In this document: positions 43,673-51,252 of the stretch, in pieces
Layout of the letters: every line of letters begins with the position of its first letter
Numbering within the stretch: the stretch's first letter is position 1
Assembly: GCA_009691765.1 (NCBI GenBank)
Contig: SIAO01000015.1
Location: 1-51,464 of the forward strand
Length of the DNA: 51,464 bases
From: Planctomycetota bacterium
GTDB taxonomy: Bacteria; Planctomycetota; GCA-002687715
Direction of reading: 5' to 3'
The notes under the pieces: generated by a model
Told to the model about the DNA's origin: nothing
What the model saw: the letters and a program-made list of their open reading frames with translations, nothing else
Database searches by the model: none
Translations under genes and position numbers: made by a program

Positions 43673-45136
43673 ATGCACGAGTTGCGCTTTCCCGGAGATG
43701 CCCGCAAGGCGGCCGATGCCGCCAACACCATTCTGCTTCTGGCCAGCGCTGACGCTTGGTCGGAAGGCTGGCCTTTCAACAGCATTTCCAAAGAGCTTGG
43801 CGCAGCGGCCGCCTCGTTGATGAAGGGCCTGAAGCCCGGCAGCACGGGAGCTCTGGCTGAAACACGTGTAGCGACGAAACGACTCGTGGTGGCGGTGCTG
43901 CCTACGAAGTTGTCGCGCCACAATTGCCCAGCGCGCAACGAAGCCGTGCTCTCTTGCGCCAAGCGCGCGCGAATCGAAGGAGAGTCGTTGGCGCTCGTGT
44001 GCCTCGATGCTCCGGCCCATGGCGAAGCCGTGGCCGTGGCGCTCAGCCGCGCGTTGCCGAATTTCAGCCGCAAGACCGAGGCCACAAAAAATGTGCGCCT
44101 CGCGGTGGCTGCGAGCGACCGACGCGGACATCCGGTTGCGTTCGATCAACGCACGCAGCATGTGGTGGCCGCTTCGCGTTGGGCTGCAGAGTGCGTCGAT
44201 ACGCCTCCCGCAGATCTCAACACCGACACTTTCGTCACACTCACGCGCAGCTTCATCAAAGGCTTGAAGGGCGTGAAAGTGACTGAGATCGTCGGCCCTG
44301 CGCTGCTGAAGAAGCGTTGCGGCGGCATCCATGCCGTCGGGCGCGCCGCGATGAAAGCGCCGCGCTTGCTGATCCTCGAACACGGGCCGAAGAAGTCGAA
44401 GCGCACAGTGGCTCTGGTCGGCAAAGGTGTGGTCTATGACACCGGCGGACTGTCACTGAAACCGACAACCGGCATGTGCACCATGAAAGGCGACATGGGC
44501 GGCGCCGCCGCTGTTGTGGGCGCTTTCAAAGTGCTTGTGGAATCGGGATTCAAAGGACGCCTCGTCGCGTTGGCGGCGCTTGCAGAAAACGCCATCGGGC
44601 CAGATTCATATCGCAACGATGACATTCTCACGCTGCACTCCGGGCACACGGTTGAAATCAACAACACCGACGCCGAAGGGCGTTTGCTGCTCGCTGATGC
44701 CGTCAGCTATGCCGCGCGCGTGCTGGAAGCCGAAGTCATCATTGATGTCGCCACGCTCACAGGCGCGCAACTCGTAGCCACAGGCATGCGTCACGCCGCT
44801 GTGGTCAGCAATCGCCAAGGGCTGGAAGAACTCGCCGTGCAATGCGGCAAGTCCAGCGGCGACCTCGTGCATCCCCTGCCCTTCGCGCCAGAGTTTTATC
44901 AAGCAGAGTTCGCTTCGGCTGTGGCCGACATGCGCAACTCGGTGAAAGACCGCTCGAACGCGCAGTCTTCGTGCGCGGCACAGTTCGTGTGGGCGCATAT
45001 TGACGACATAGATCCACACTGGCTGCATGTGGACATCGCTGGGCCAGCATTCCGCGACGATCGCGGCACAGGCTTCGGCGTCGGGTTGTTGGCATCTGTC
45101 GCCGAAGAGCTCGGCGCAGCGGATCTGAAGAACTGA
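43673..45136 (+). CDS. pepA: Leucyl aminopeptidase (M17)
   Basis: The protein has 487 residues; the Shine-Dalgarno GGAGGA lies 4-10 nt before the ATG. The M17 signatures are VGKGVVYDTGGLSLK (catalytic Lys and first metal Asp), KGDMGGAAAV and NTDAEGRLLLADAV (metal Asp/Glu and catalytic Arg). The N-terminal third is the divergent regulatory domain. It is a cytosolic di-metal exopeptidase that removes N-terminal residues. A TATGAT box lies at 43644-43649. It is followed 22 bp later by an M24 peptidase, so the two form a small peptide-degradation pair. Confidence 0.95.
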   Translation: MHELRFPGDARKAADAANTILLLASADAWSEGWPFNSISKELGAAAASLMKGLKPGSTGALAETRVATKRLVVAVLPTKLSRHNCPARNEAVLSCAKRARIEGESLALVCLDAPAHGEAVAVALSRALPNFSRKTEATKNVRLAVAASDRRGHPVAFDQRTQHVVAASRWAAECVDTPPADLNTDTFVTLTRSFIKGLKGVKVTEIVGPALLKKRCGGIHAVGRAAMKAPRLLILEHGPKKSKRTVALVGKGVVYDTGGLSLKPTTGMCTMKGDMGGAAAVVGAFKVLVESGFKGRLVALAALAENAIGPDSYRNDDILTLHSGHTVEINNTDAEGRLLLADAVSYAARVLEAEVIIDVATLTGAQLVATGMRHAAVVSNRQGLEELAVQCGKSSGDLVHPLPFAPEFYQAEFASAVADMRNSVKDRSNAQSSCAAQFVWAHIDDIDPHWLHVDIAGPAFRDDRGTGFGVGLLASVAEELGAADLKN

Positions 45137-45158
45137 TTTCTTGCAACGGAGGTCTGCC

Positions 45159-46955
45159 ATGAGCGTCATTCCAGAGCGTCTTAGAGCTTTGCGCGGGCTC
45201 ACCGCTGAACACGGCATCGACGATTTCATCGTGTTGAGCGTCGATGAACATCTGAACGAGTACTTGCCGCTGCATGGTGCACGACGCGAATTCATGAGCG
45301 GCTTCACAGGCTCTGCCGGAGACTTGCTCGTTGGGCGCAGCGACGCGTGGCTCTACACCGATGGTCGCTATCACATGCAAGCCGGTTTGGAGCTCGAAGG
45401 TAGCGGCTTCTCGTTGATGAAAGTCGGCACGCCCGGATCGCGGTCACTCATCGCGGACATCGAAGAACGCATCAAGTGCGGCAAGAGTCATGTGGTGGGC
45501 GTCGACCCGATGACCGTGCCCTTCGGATTCTCCGAGATGCTGACGGAGCGCATCGAGCGTCTTGGCGGCAAGGTTGTGGAAACACCGATCAATCTCGTAG
45601 ATCGCGTGTGGCGCACGCGTCCGAAGAATGCGAACTCGCGCCTCATTGTGGTGCCGCCAGAATGGTGCGGCCAAAGCACCGCCGAGAAACTCGCCGTCGT
45701 TCGTGCAGATCTTGCTGCCGCGGGCGCCGACGGCATGGCCGTAGTGAAACTCGACCAAATCGCTTGGTTGATGAACCTGCGCGCCAAGGGCGACATCCCC
45801 TACAACCCTGTGTTCGAGGCGTTCATGTACCTCGACGCGCAGACGCTGCACTTGTTCTTGCGCTCGCCAGCCGAACGCTTGCCCGCGGGGTTCGATCCCA
45901 AGTGCGGCGGTTTCGTGGTGCATGCCTACGAAGAGTTCGCTCCGTTCTTGCGCACGGTGAAAGAGCGCGTGTCTATCGACCCGTCAGGCATCACCTTGGG
46001 CGTGGTCTCCGCGTTGCAAGGTGCCGGCGCGCTCATCGTGCCGATGCTCTCGCCCATCGAACTGCGCAAGTCCATGAAGAACCCCGCAGAACAGGACGCG
46101 CAACGCCGCGCCAATCTGCGCGCGTCGGTGGCCAAGACGCGAACACTGCTGTGGCTACGCCGCGAGCTGGATGCCAAGCGACTTGTCACGGAAGACTCTG
46201 CACGCCTTGCCATCGAGGCCTATTACGCCGAGCAAGAGGGCTACTTCGATCTGTCGTTCAACACCATTTCCGCAACCGGCGCGCACGGAGCCATCATTCA
46301 CTACGGCGCTTGCGACAACACGCCACTCAAAGATGGGGACCTATACCTCATCGATTCCGGTGCGCACATCGCTGGTGGCACTACCGACGACACACGCACG
46401 GTGGCCGTCGGTCGCTGCGATTCAGAGCGCCGCAAGGTTTACACGCTGGTTCTGAAGGGCCACATCCAAGCAGCGCGCCAGACCTTCCCGGAAAACACAC
46501 CGGGCACTGCCTTGGACGCTTTGGCTCGCGCACCACTGTGGAATCAACATCTCAACTACGACCACGGCACTGGCCACGGCGTCGGCACATTCTTGAATGT
46601 GCACGAAGGCCCGTTCGCCTTGAGCGAGCGCGAGCGCAAGTCTTATGCCACCACGCCGCTCAAGCCGGGCATGGTCACCAGCATTGAGCCTGGCTATTAC
46701 CGCGAAGGGTTTGGCGGTGTGCGCCTCGAGAACTTGTATCTCCTGCGCAAGACGCACGACGACGCTCTCGGCCGCGCGTGGATAACGCTGGATCCGCTCA
46801 CATGGATCCCGTTCGATCCGGAGCTGGTGGAAGATTCACTCTTGGATCCGGCAGAAACCGAGTGGCTCGACAACTACCACCGCGGTTGCATCGAAATCCT
46901 CTCGCCTCTACTGCCGGAAACTGAGCGCTTCGAACTACGCACCATGCTGCGCTGA
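45159..46955 (+). CDS. Xaa-Pro aminopeptidase-type M24B peptidase
   Basis: The protein has 598 residues from ATG 45159, with Shine-Dalgarno GGAGG just upstream. This length matches the three-domain eukaryote-like aminopeptidase P. Metal ligands are visible in order: IDSGAH and TTDDTRT (two Asp), GTGHGVG (His), SIEPGYY (Glu) and GVRLEN (Glu). Two creatinase-like N-terminal domains precede the pita-bread domain, for example MSGFTGSAGDLLVGRSDAWLYTDGRY near the start. It cleaves the residue before proline and works with PepA in peptide turnover. Confidence 0.94.
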   Translation: MSVIPERLRALRGLTAEHGIDDFIVLSVDEHLNEYLPLHGARREFMSGFTGSAGDLLVGRSDAWLYTDGRYHMQAGLELEGSGFSLMKVGTPGSRSLIADIEERIKCGKSHVVGVDPMTVPFGFSEMLTERIERLGGKVVETPINLVDRVWRTRPKNANSRLIVVPPEWCGQSTAEKLAVVRADLAAAGADGMAVVKLDQIAWLMNLRAKGDIPYNPVFEAFMYLDAQTLHLFLRSPAERLPAGFDPKCGGFVVHAYEEFAPFLRTVKERVSIDPSGITLGVVSALQGAGALIVPMLSPIELRKSMKNPAEQDAQRRANLRASVAKTRTLLWLRRELDAKRLVTEDSARLAIEAYYAEQEGYFDLSFNTISATGAHGAIIHYGACDNTPLKDGDLYLIDSGAHIAGGTTDDTRTVAVGRCDSERRKVYTLVLKGHIQAARQTFPENTPGTALDALARAPLWNQHLNYDHGTGHGVGTFLNVHEGPFALSERERKSYATTPLKPGMVTSIEPGYYREGFGGVRLENLYLLRKTHDDALGRAWITLDPLTWIPFDPELVEDSLLDPAETEWLDNYHRGCIEILSPLLPETERFELRTMLR

Positions 46956-46967
46956 AACGCAGCATGG
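46942..46967. terminator. 10-bp hairpin between convergent genes
   Basis: CCATGCTGCG pairs perfectly with CGCAGCATGG around CTGAAA. The left arm is the end of the M24 peptidase gene. It lies between that gene and the convergent thioredoxin-like gene, so it may end both transcripts, although no T-run follows on either strand. Confidence 0.55.
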
Positions 46968-46983
46968 CGACGTGGTCTCGAAC

Positions 46984-47970
46984 TCAATCGCCCTGCTTGA
47001 GGGAGCCCTTGAGTTGCTCTGCTTGCTCCAGAGCTTTCTTGCCGGCGAAAGTACCTTCATTCTTCTTGATGAAGGCTTCGAGCTCGGTCACACGCTTTTC
47101 AGCGTCCTTCTTCGACTTCAGAGGTTCAGCCGTGAGCGCTTCGAGAGCCTTCTGAGCCTTCATGCCCTTCTTCGCTGCGTCATTGCTAGCGAAGGCGGCC
47201 AACTTCGCGCGCGCCGCGGCTTCTTCCGGCAAGCCCTTCGCGGATTTCAGCAAGCGCTGAAGTTCGCGTTCGGCACCGAGAAAATCGCCTTCTACAGACA
47301 TGCCATCGGCTGACGCGAGCGAGCCAGCAACCATGCCTTTCACAGCGTCAGCGACTTTCGTAGCTGTCTCGCCATTCGCAGCATCTTGCAGCAGTGCCTG
47401 AGATTCCTTCAGCGCGGCGGCATAGTCGCCCTTGCTGATGGCAGTACGCACCTTGGCGAATGGCTTCGGGAGTTCCCAGAGTGGTGTCGTCAGCGCGCCA
47501 GTGCACGCAGCCTTCACCATCTCGTCCGTGATTTGGTTAGGCCCGCCATCGAAGACGACCTTGCCGCTCGCATCCACCAGCATGGCATGCGGAATGCCGC
47601 TCACGCCGCAAGCGCGCATGAACTTGCCGCCCTTGTCGTAGGCGTAGCCGTACTTGGCGCCCTTCTCTGCGATCCACTTTTCCGTGGGCCCAGTGGCTTC
47701 ACTGGTCACTGCAACAACAGTAAGACCTTCGGCGCCGAACTTGTTTTGGAGCTCGTTGAGGTGGCTGACCGCCCCTCCGCACGGGCCTCACCAGAAGGCG
47801 AAGAACTCGTAGAGAACTGCACGACCAGCAAGGTCGGCGCTGGATTTCGCGCCCGTCTGGGCGAACCCTTCCAATTCCGGAGGTGACAGACGCGCACCAA
47901 CCGCAACTTGCGCGGTGGCGAGGCCACCGAGCAGCAGCAAGCAGGCACAGAGAACAGCGAAACGGCGCAT
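46984..47970 (-). CDS. Secreted thioredoxin-like UGPC selenoprotein (in-frame TGA at 47790-47788)
   Basis: The protein has 328 residues. ATG 47970 is preceded by AAGGAG (spacing 6) and opens a signal peptide ending GLATAQ. TGA is codon 61 and the frame stays open on both sides. Reading it as selenocysteine gives FFAFW-U-G-P-C, the thioredoxin/TlpA active site with U61 for the first catalytic Cys and C64 as the resolving Cys. The cis-proline is P127 in SGIPHAML, followed by LVDASGKVVFDGG, so the fold is complete. Residues about 155-328 are a charged alpha-helical region (AKVRTAISKGDYAAALKE, KSKKDAEKRVTELEAFIKKN). A strong hairpin with GGUC in the loop follows at 17 nt. It is probably a periplasmic thiol/selenol oxidoreductase. 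Without recoding the active site would be lost exactly at its nucleophile. Confidence 0.92.
47758..47777 (-). promoter_or_regulatory. Candidate bacterial SECIS element (UGPC gene)
   Basis: On the minus strand the arm GAGGGGC (47777-47771) pairs with GCC-CCTC (47765-47758) in seven pairs with one bulged A at 47762. The loop GGUCA is at 47770-47766. Exactly 17 nt lie between the TGA and the loop, the same as in the UPNC gene. Confidence 0.84.
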
Positions 47971-48045
47971 AGATGGCTCCTTAGGTCCCTTGGGTGGTGG
48001 GACCGCCACACTATACGCCCTTCCGGTCACTTGGAGCCCAAGACT

Positions 48046-49941
48046 TCAGTGCGCCGCACTGCCTTGTTTCTCGGCGGGATCAATATGCATCCACTTCGTG
48101 AGAATGGGTGAAATCAGCATCACGAGCAGCCCTGCGCCGAGGGCGTAAATGGCGATTTGACCGAACACCCCACCGTAGACGCCAATCGTCTCGATGGGCG
48201 GCGGAATCACGGTTTTGCCAGCCTCACCGTGCCCCACACCTGTGAGCGCTGCGATCTGCGCTGCCAAGAAATTGGAGAAGGCCATGGCCAAGAACCATCC
48301 GCCCATGACGGTGCTCACCATCTTGGCTGGCGACAGCTTCGTCACCATGGACAAGCCCACGGGTGACAGGCACAGCTCGCCGGTTGTTTGCAACAGATAG
48401 CCGAGCAACAGCCACTCGACACCGCAGAATCCATGCGCGTCGGAGTTCTGGGCGCCATACCAGAAGGCACCAAACCCGAGTCCGAGCTGCATCAATCCAA
48501 GACCGAACTTGATGGGTGTGCTCGGTTCGATTCTGCGTGCAGCCAAGAAGCCCCACAGTGCCGTGAGCAACAAACCAAACACCAAGATGAAAATGGGATT
48601 CACGGCTTGGAACACCGAGGCCTTCAGTGCCTCGCCACCGATACCCATGCCGACATGCGCCTGCGTTGCTCTGAAACTCACAGTGCCCACGGTGGCGGGA
48701 TCTGCGTCATCTCTGGCCTTCTCGGCACCAGCAATGTCTTCAAGGGTGTAGCGCTTGCCATTCACTTCCACGCCCAAAAACTCCTGCGTGATGGCGGCGT
48801 CCGTCACTTGCGTGCCGACATCCGCTGTGGTGAGCACCTTGTCGTTCACCACGATGTCCACGTTGCGATCTGTGAAGTTGTTCACCGAGCTGCCGGCCTG
48901 TTCGAAGAAGGCCCAGAACAGCATGGAGAAGAACATCAAGATGAACACGACGAAAAGGCGCTGACGTTCCACCTTCTGGCTGCGGATCGCTGTGATGATC
49001 AACGAAAGGAACGCGAGCCCACCAAAGACGGAAAGAACGATTCCGGCCTTCTTGTCGTGCTGCAGCAGCAGCGCAAACACCGGGATCATCACAAGGACAC
49101 CAACGGCGATGGTGAGTCCATTCGAGATGCCGAGGAAGGACTTCGCCCGGATGGCGCCTGGGTCTTTGGGTTGGCCAACTTCACCAGGAAAACCGCCACG
49201 TGACAGGGCGATCACGGATGCAAGCGCTGACAGCACCAGAGCCACAGCCATGGCGATATTGACGGCCACCACCTGAGGGCCGCCGGCGTTGAACTTCACG
49301 AGCGACCAAGCTGTGACCAACGCGCCAGCGCCAATCAGTAACTGCGTCACGCGCGTCGGCATCACAAACACCGCGAGGCCAATAAGCATGCCGATGGTGG
49401 CCAAGCCGAATCCATAGTGCCAACCGTACTTTTCGCCGATGTAGCCGCAAAGCAGCGGCGAAAGCGCCGCGCCGAGATTGACGCCCATGTAGAAAATGGT
49501 GAAACCACCATCGCGCTTGCCGCTATCGGCCGGATAGAGCGCACCCACCATGGTGGAAATGTTCGGTTTGAAGAAACCGTTGCCGAGAATCAGCAACGAC
49601 AACGCGACGAAGAACGCGTTCGCACTCTCGACCATCATCACGCCGTGACCAGCCGCCATCAGCAAGCCGCCGATGACCACCGCACGCCGTTGCCCAAGGA
49701 TGCGGTCCGCCAACATGCCGCCGATGAACGGCGTGGCATAGATCATCGAGGTGTAAGCGCCATACACCGCGTAGGCCTGCCCATCGGTGTACTGCAGGAA
49801 CCCCTTGATCATGTAGAACACAAGCAAGGCGCGCATGCCGTAGTAGGAGAAGCGCTCCCACATCTCGGCAAAGAACAACATGAACAAGCCGGTGGGATGG
49901 CCGAGGACGGTGCGCTGGTTGCCGCTGATGGCTGTGCTCAT
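48046..49941 (-). CDS. POT/PTR2-family proton-coupled oligopeptide transporter
   Basis: The protein has 631 residues and the family-typical helices of an MFS carrier. The PTR2 signature FAEMWERFSYYGMRALLV (with ExxERF) is near residues 27-45, and helix 5 has GVNLGAALSPLLCGYIGEKYGW. It imports di- and tripeptides with protons. The length exceeds the usual about 500 because of a polar insertion of about 90 residues (around 350-440, VNNFTDRNVDIVVNDKVL) between helices in the second half, probably extracytoplasmic. The Shine-Dalgarno TAGGAG precedes the ATG by 5 nt. A terminator-like hairpin with a T-run lies in the leader. Two peptidase genes nearby fit peptide use. Confidence 0.94.
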   Translation of the reverse strand: MSTAISGNQRTVLGHPTGLFMLFFAEMWERFSYYGMRALLVFYMIKGFLQYTDGQAYAVYGAYTSMIYATPFIGGMLADRILGQRRAVVIGGLLMAAGHGVMMVESANAFFVALSLLILGNGFFKPNISTMVGALYPADSGKRDGGFTIFYMGVNLGAALSPLLCGYIGEKYGWHYGFGLATIGMLIGLAVFVMPTRVTQLLIGAGALVTAWSLVKFNAGGPQVVAVNIAMAVALVLSALASVIALSRGGFPGEVGQPKDPGAIRAKSFLGISNGLTIAVGVLVMIPVFALLLQHDKKAGIVLSVFGGLAFLSLIITAIRSQKVERQRLFVVFILMFFSMLFWAFFEQAGSSVNNFTDRNVDIVVNDKVLTTADVGTQVTDAAITQEFLGVEVNGKRYTLEDIAGAEKARDDADPATVGTVSFRATQAHVGMGIGGEALKASVFQAVNPIFILVFGLLLTALWGFLAARRIEPSTPIKFGLGLMQLGLGFGAFWYGAQNSDAHGFCGVEWLLLGYLLQTTGELCLSPVGLSMVTKLSPAKMVSTVMGGWFLAMAFSNFLAAQIAALTGVGHGEAGKTVIPPPIETIGVYGGVFGQIAIYALGAGLLVMLISPILTKWMHIDPAEKQGSAAH

Positions 49942-49963
49942 GAAATCTCCTACGCCGTAGCCT

Positions 49964-49992
49964 AAAAAGCCCGCCCGGCGGTATTGGGCGGG
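49964..49992 (-). terminator. Intrinsic-terminator-like stem in the POT leader
   Basis: Read on the minus strand, CCCGCCC (49992-49986) pairs with GGGCGGG (49976-49970) around 9 nt and is followed by C and five T (49968-49964). It lies 22 nt before the POT start codon and points into the gene, so it could be an attenuator. Otherwise it stops antisense transcripts arriving from orn. Confidence 0.55.
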
Positions 49993-50031
49993 ATCCTACA
50001 CGACTGCGTGCAGCAGCCTCACACCCCGTGC

Positions 50032-50037
50032 TATGTT
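50032..50037 (+). promoter_or_regulatory. Probable -10 box (TATGTT) before orn
   Basis: TATGTT ends 7 nt before ATG 50045 and there is no Shine-Dalgarno. This predicts a leaderless orn transcript. It overlaps the divergent promoter area of the POT gene. Confidence 0.42.
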
Positions 50038-50044
50038 CGCCGCG

Positions 50045-50599
50045 ATGGCTGACTTCACCTCTCCACTCGTCTGGATCGATCTCGAAATGACCGGTCTGGA
50101 CTCCGACCGCTGCCACATCATCGAGGTCGCCACGCTCATCACCACTGGGACGCTGGAGCTCGTGGCTGAAGGCCCGAACCTCGTCATCCGCTTGAACGAC
50201 GAAGAGCTTTCCACCCTCTCCGACTGGAGCCGCGACCACTTCACGCGCAGCGGGCTCATTGAGCGCAGCCGCAATAGCCCCGTGAGCCTCGCCGAAGCTG
50301 AAGCTCATACACTCAAGTTCGTCTCCGCACACTGTTCCAAAGGCACATCGCCGCTCTGTGGCAACAGCGTGCATAACGACCGAGCGTTCCTCGCGCGACG
50401 CATGCCCGCGCTGCACGACTGGCTTCATTACCGCAACGTGGATGTCTCTTCGATCAAAGAAGTCGGACGGCGTTGGTTCGGGAATGGCTGCGCGCCGCCC
50501 AAGAAGTCCGACAAACACGAAGCTCTCGAAGACATCCGCGAATCCGTCGCCGAACTGCGCTGGTACCGCGACCACCTCTTCGTGCAGCAGCCGCGCTAG
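50045..50599 (+). CDS. orn: Oligoribonuclease (DEDDh)
   Basis: The protein has 184 residues, the family size. Exonuclease motifs are WIDLEMTGLD (D and E), GNSVHNDRAFL (second D) and KHEALEDIRES (His and last D), giving the complete DEDDh set. It degrades 2-5 nt RNA fragments, and also pGpG, in the cytosol. ATG 50045 is chosen over ATG 50033, which overlaps the -10 box. Downstream is an intergenic repeat region. Confidence 0.96.
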   Translation: MADFTSPLVWIDLEMTGLDSDRCHIIEVATLITTGTLELVAEGPNLVIRLNDEELSTLSDWSRDHFTRSGLIERSRNSPVSLAEAEAHTLKFVSAHCSKGTSPLCGNSVHNDRAFLARRMPALHDWLHYRNVDVSSIKEVGRRWFGNGCAPPKKSDKHEALEDIRESVAELRWYRDHLFVQQPR

Positions 50600-50626
50600 T
50601 GGTTCGCGAGGGTTCGCGAGGGCTCC

Positions 50627-50641
50627 GCACGGACCGAGGGG
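50627..50641 (-). repeat. Inverted copy of the intergenic repeat core
   Basis: Fifteen bases here are the exact reverse complement of CCCCTCGGTCCGTGC found in the two direct repeats downstream. Just before it GGTTCGCGAG occurs twice in tandem (50601-50620). Confidence 0.65.
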
Positions 50642-50670
50642 ACTACGCAATCCGGGTTCGGATGCACTCC

Positions 50671-50707
50671 AACGGATTGCTCCGCCCCCTCGGTCCGTGC
50701 TGCGCCC
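50671..50707 (+). repeat. 37-bp direct repeat, copy 1
   Basis: This starts AACGGATTGCTCC and ends TGCTGCGCCC. It matches 50729-50765 in 36 of 37 bases. It lies between orn and the thioesterase gene in about 190 bp without a gene. Confidence 0.8.
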
Positions 50708-50728
50708 TCGCTCACTCTTGCCTCGGCG

Positions 50729-50765
50729 AACGGAATGCTCCGCCCCCTCGGTCCGTGCTGCGCCC
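50729..50765 (+). repeat. 37-bp direct repeat, copy 2
   Basis: This second copy is offset by 58 bp from the first and has the single difference AACGGAATG versus AACGGATTG. Core CCTCGGTCCGTGC can pair with the inverted copy at 50627-50641 to make a large stem. It may be a genome-wide intergenic repeat. Confidence 0.8.
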
Positions 50766-50774
50766 ACGCTTGGA

Positions 50775-50780
50775 TAGGAT
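50775..50780 (+). promoter_or_regulatory. Probable -10 box (TAGGAT)
   Basis: TAGGAT ends 9 nt before ATG 50790, another instance of the TAnnnT leaderless arrangement. No Shine-Dalgarno is seen. Confidence 0.38.
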
Positions 50781-50789
50781 GCGCACGCC

Positions 50790-51203
50790 ATGGCACACAT
50801 CAGTCGCGAACTTCATGTCGTGCGGAGCTACGAACTCGATTCGTACGGCCACGCCAACAACGCAGCCATCGTCCAGTGGTTCGAGCACGGACGCAATCGG
50901 CTGCTTCAAGACAACGGCTTCGATTACGGCAATATCGAGGCGCGCTGGGGTGTGCGTTTCGTGTTGGTGTCCAGCAAGGTGGACTACAAGCACTCGCTAC
51001 GCATGGGCGATCGCGTAGAACTCAGTGCAACGGTGACCAAACTTGGGCGCACGAGCACCACATTTGCACAGCAAGCGGATCTGATGGCGCCCGACGGCAC
51101 TCACACTGTCGCGGCTGTTTGCGAAAGCATCATCGTGTGGACCGACCCAGGCATGACGACCCCGCAGCCCATCCCGCCGGAATTCCGCTCCCTCTACGGT
51201 TAG
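50790..51203 (+). CDS. Acyl-CoA thioesterase, 4HBT/YbgC-type hotdog fold
   Basis: The protein has 137 residues. The N-terminal YELDSYGHANNAAIVQWFEHGR matches the 4-hydroxybenzoyl-CoA thioesterase motif (D-x-x-G-H-x-N-N) with the catalytic Asp and the helix that binds CoA. Strands with YKHSLRMGDRVELSATV and AAVCESIIVWTD complete the hotdog fold. It is a cytosolic enzyme hydrolysing short or aromatic acyl-CoA thioesters. The substrate cannot be told from sequence and no tol-pal genes are beside it. Confidence 0.88.
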   Translation: MAHISRELHVVRSYELDSYGHANNAAIVQWFEHGRNRLLQDNGFDYGNIEARWGVRFVLVSSKVDYKHSLRMGDRVELSATVTKLGRTSTTFAQQADLMAPDGTHTVAAVCESIIVWTDPGMTTPQPIPPEFRSLYG

Positions 51204-51252
51204 TGCCCCCTCCGCGCGAACCACCGTGGTGTCGCCGCGGAACGCGGGCATC

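Noticed and set aside
9130..47970. General reassignment of TGA (for example to Trp or Gly)
   Set aside because: At least nineteen plus-strand genes here stop at TGA in family-typical positions. The interrupted codons match Cys positions in the two CxxC proteins, not Trp or Gly.
50600..50789. CRISPR array
   Set aside because: Only two direct copies and one inverted core, with a 21-bp gap between the direct copies and no cas genes. It is better described as an intergenic repeat.
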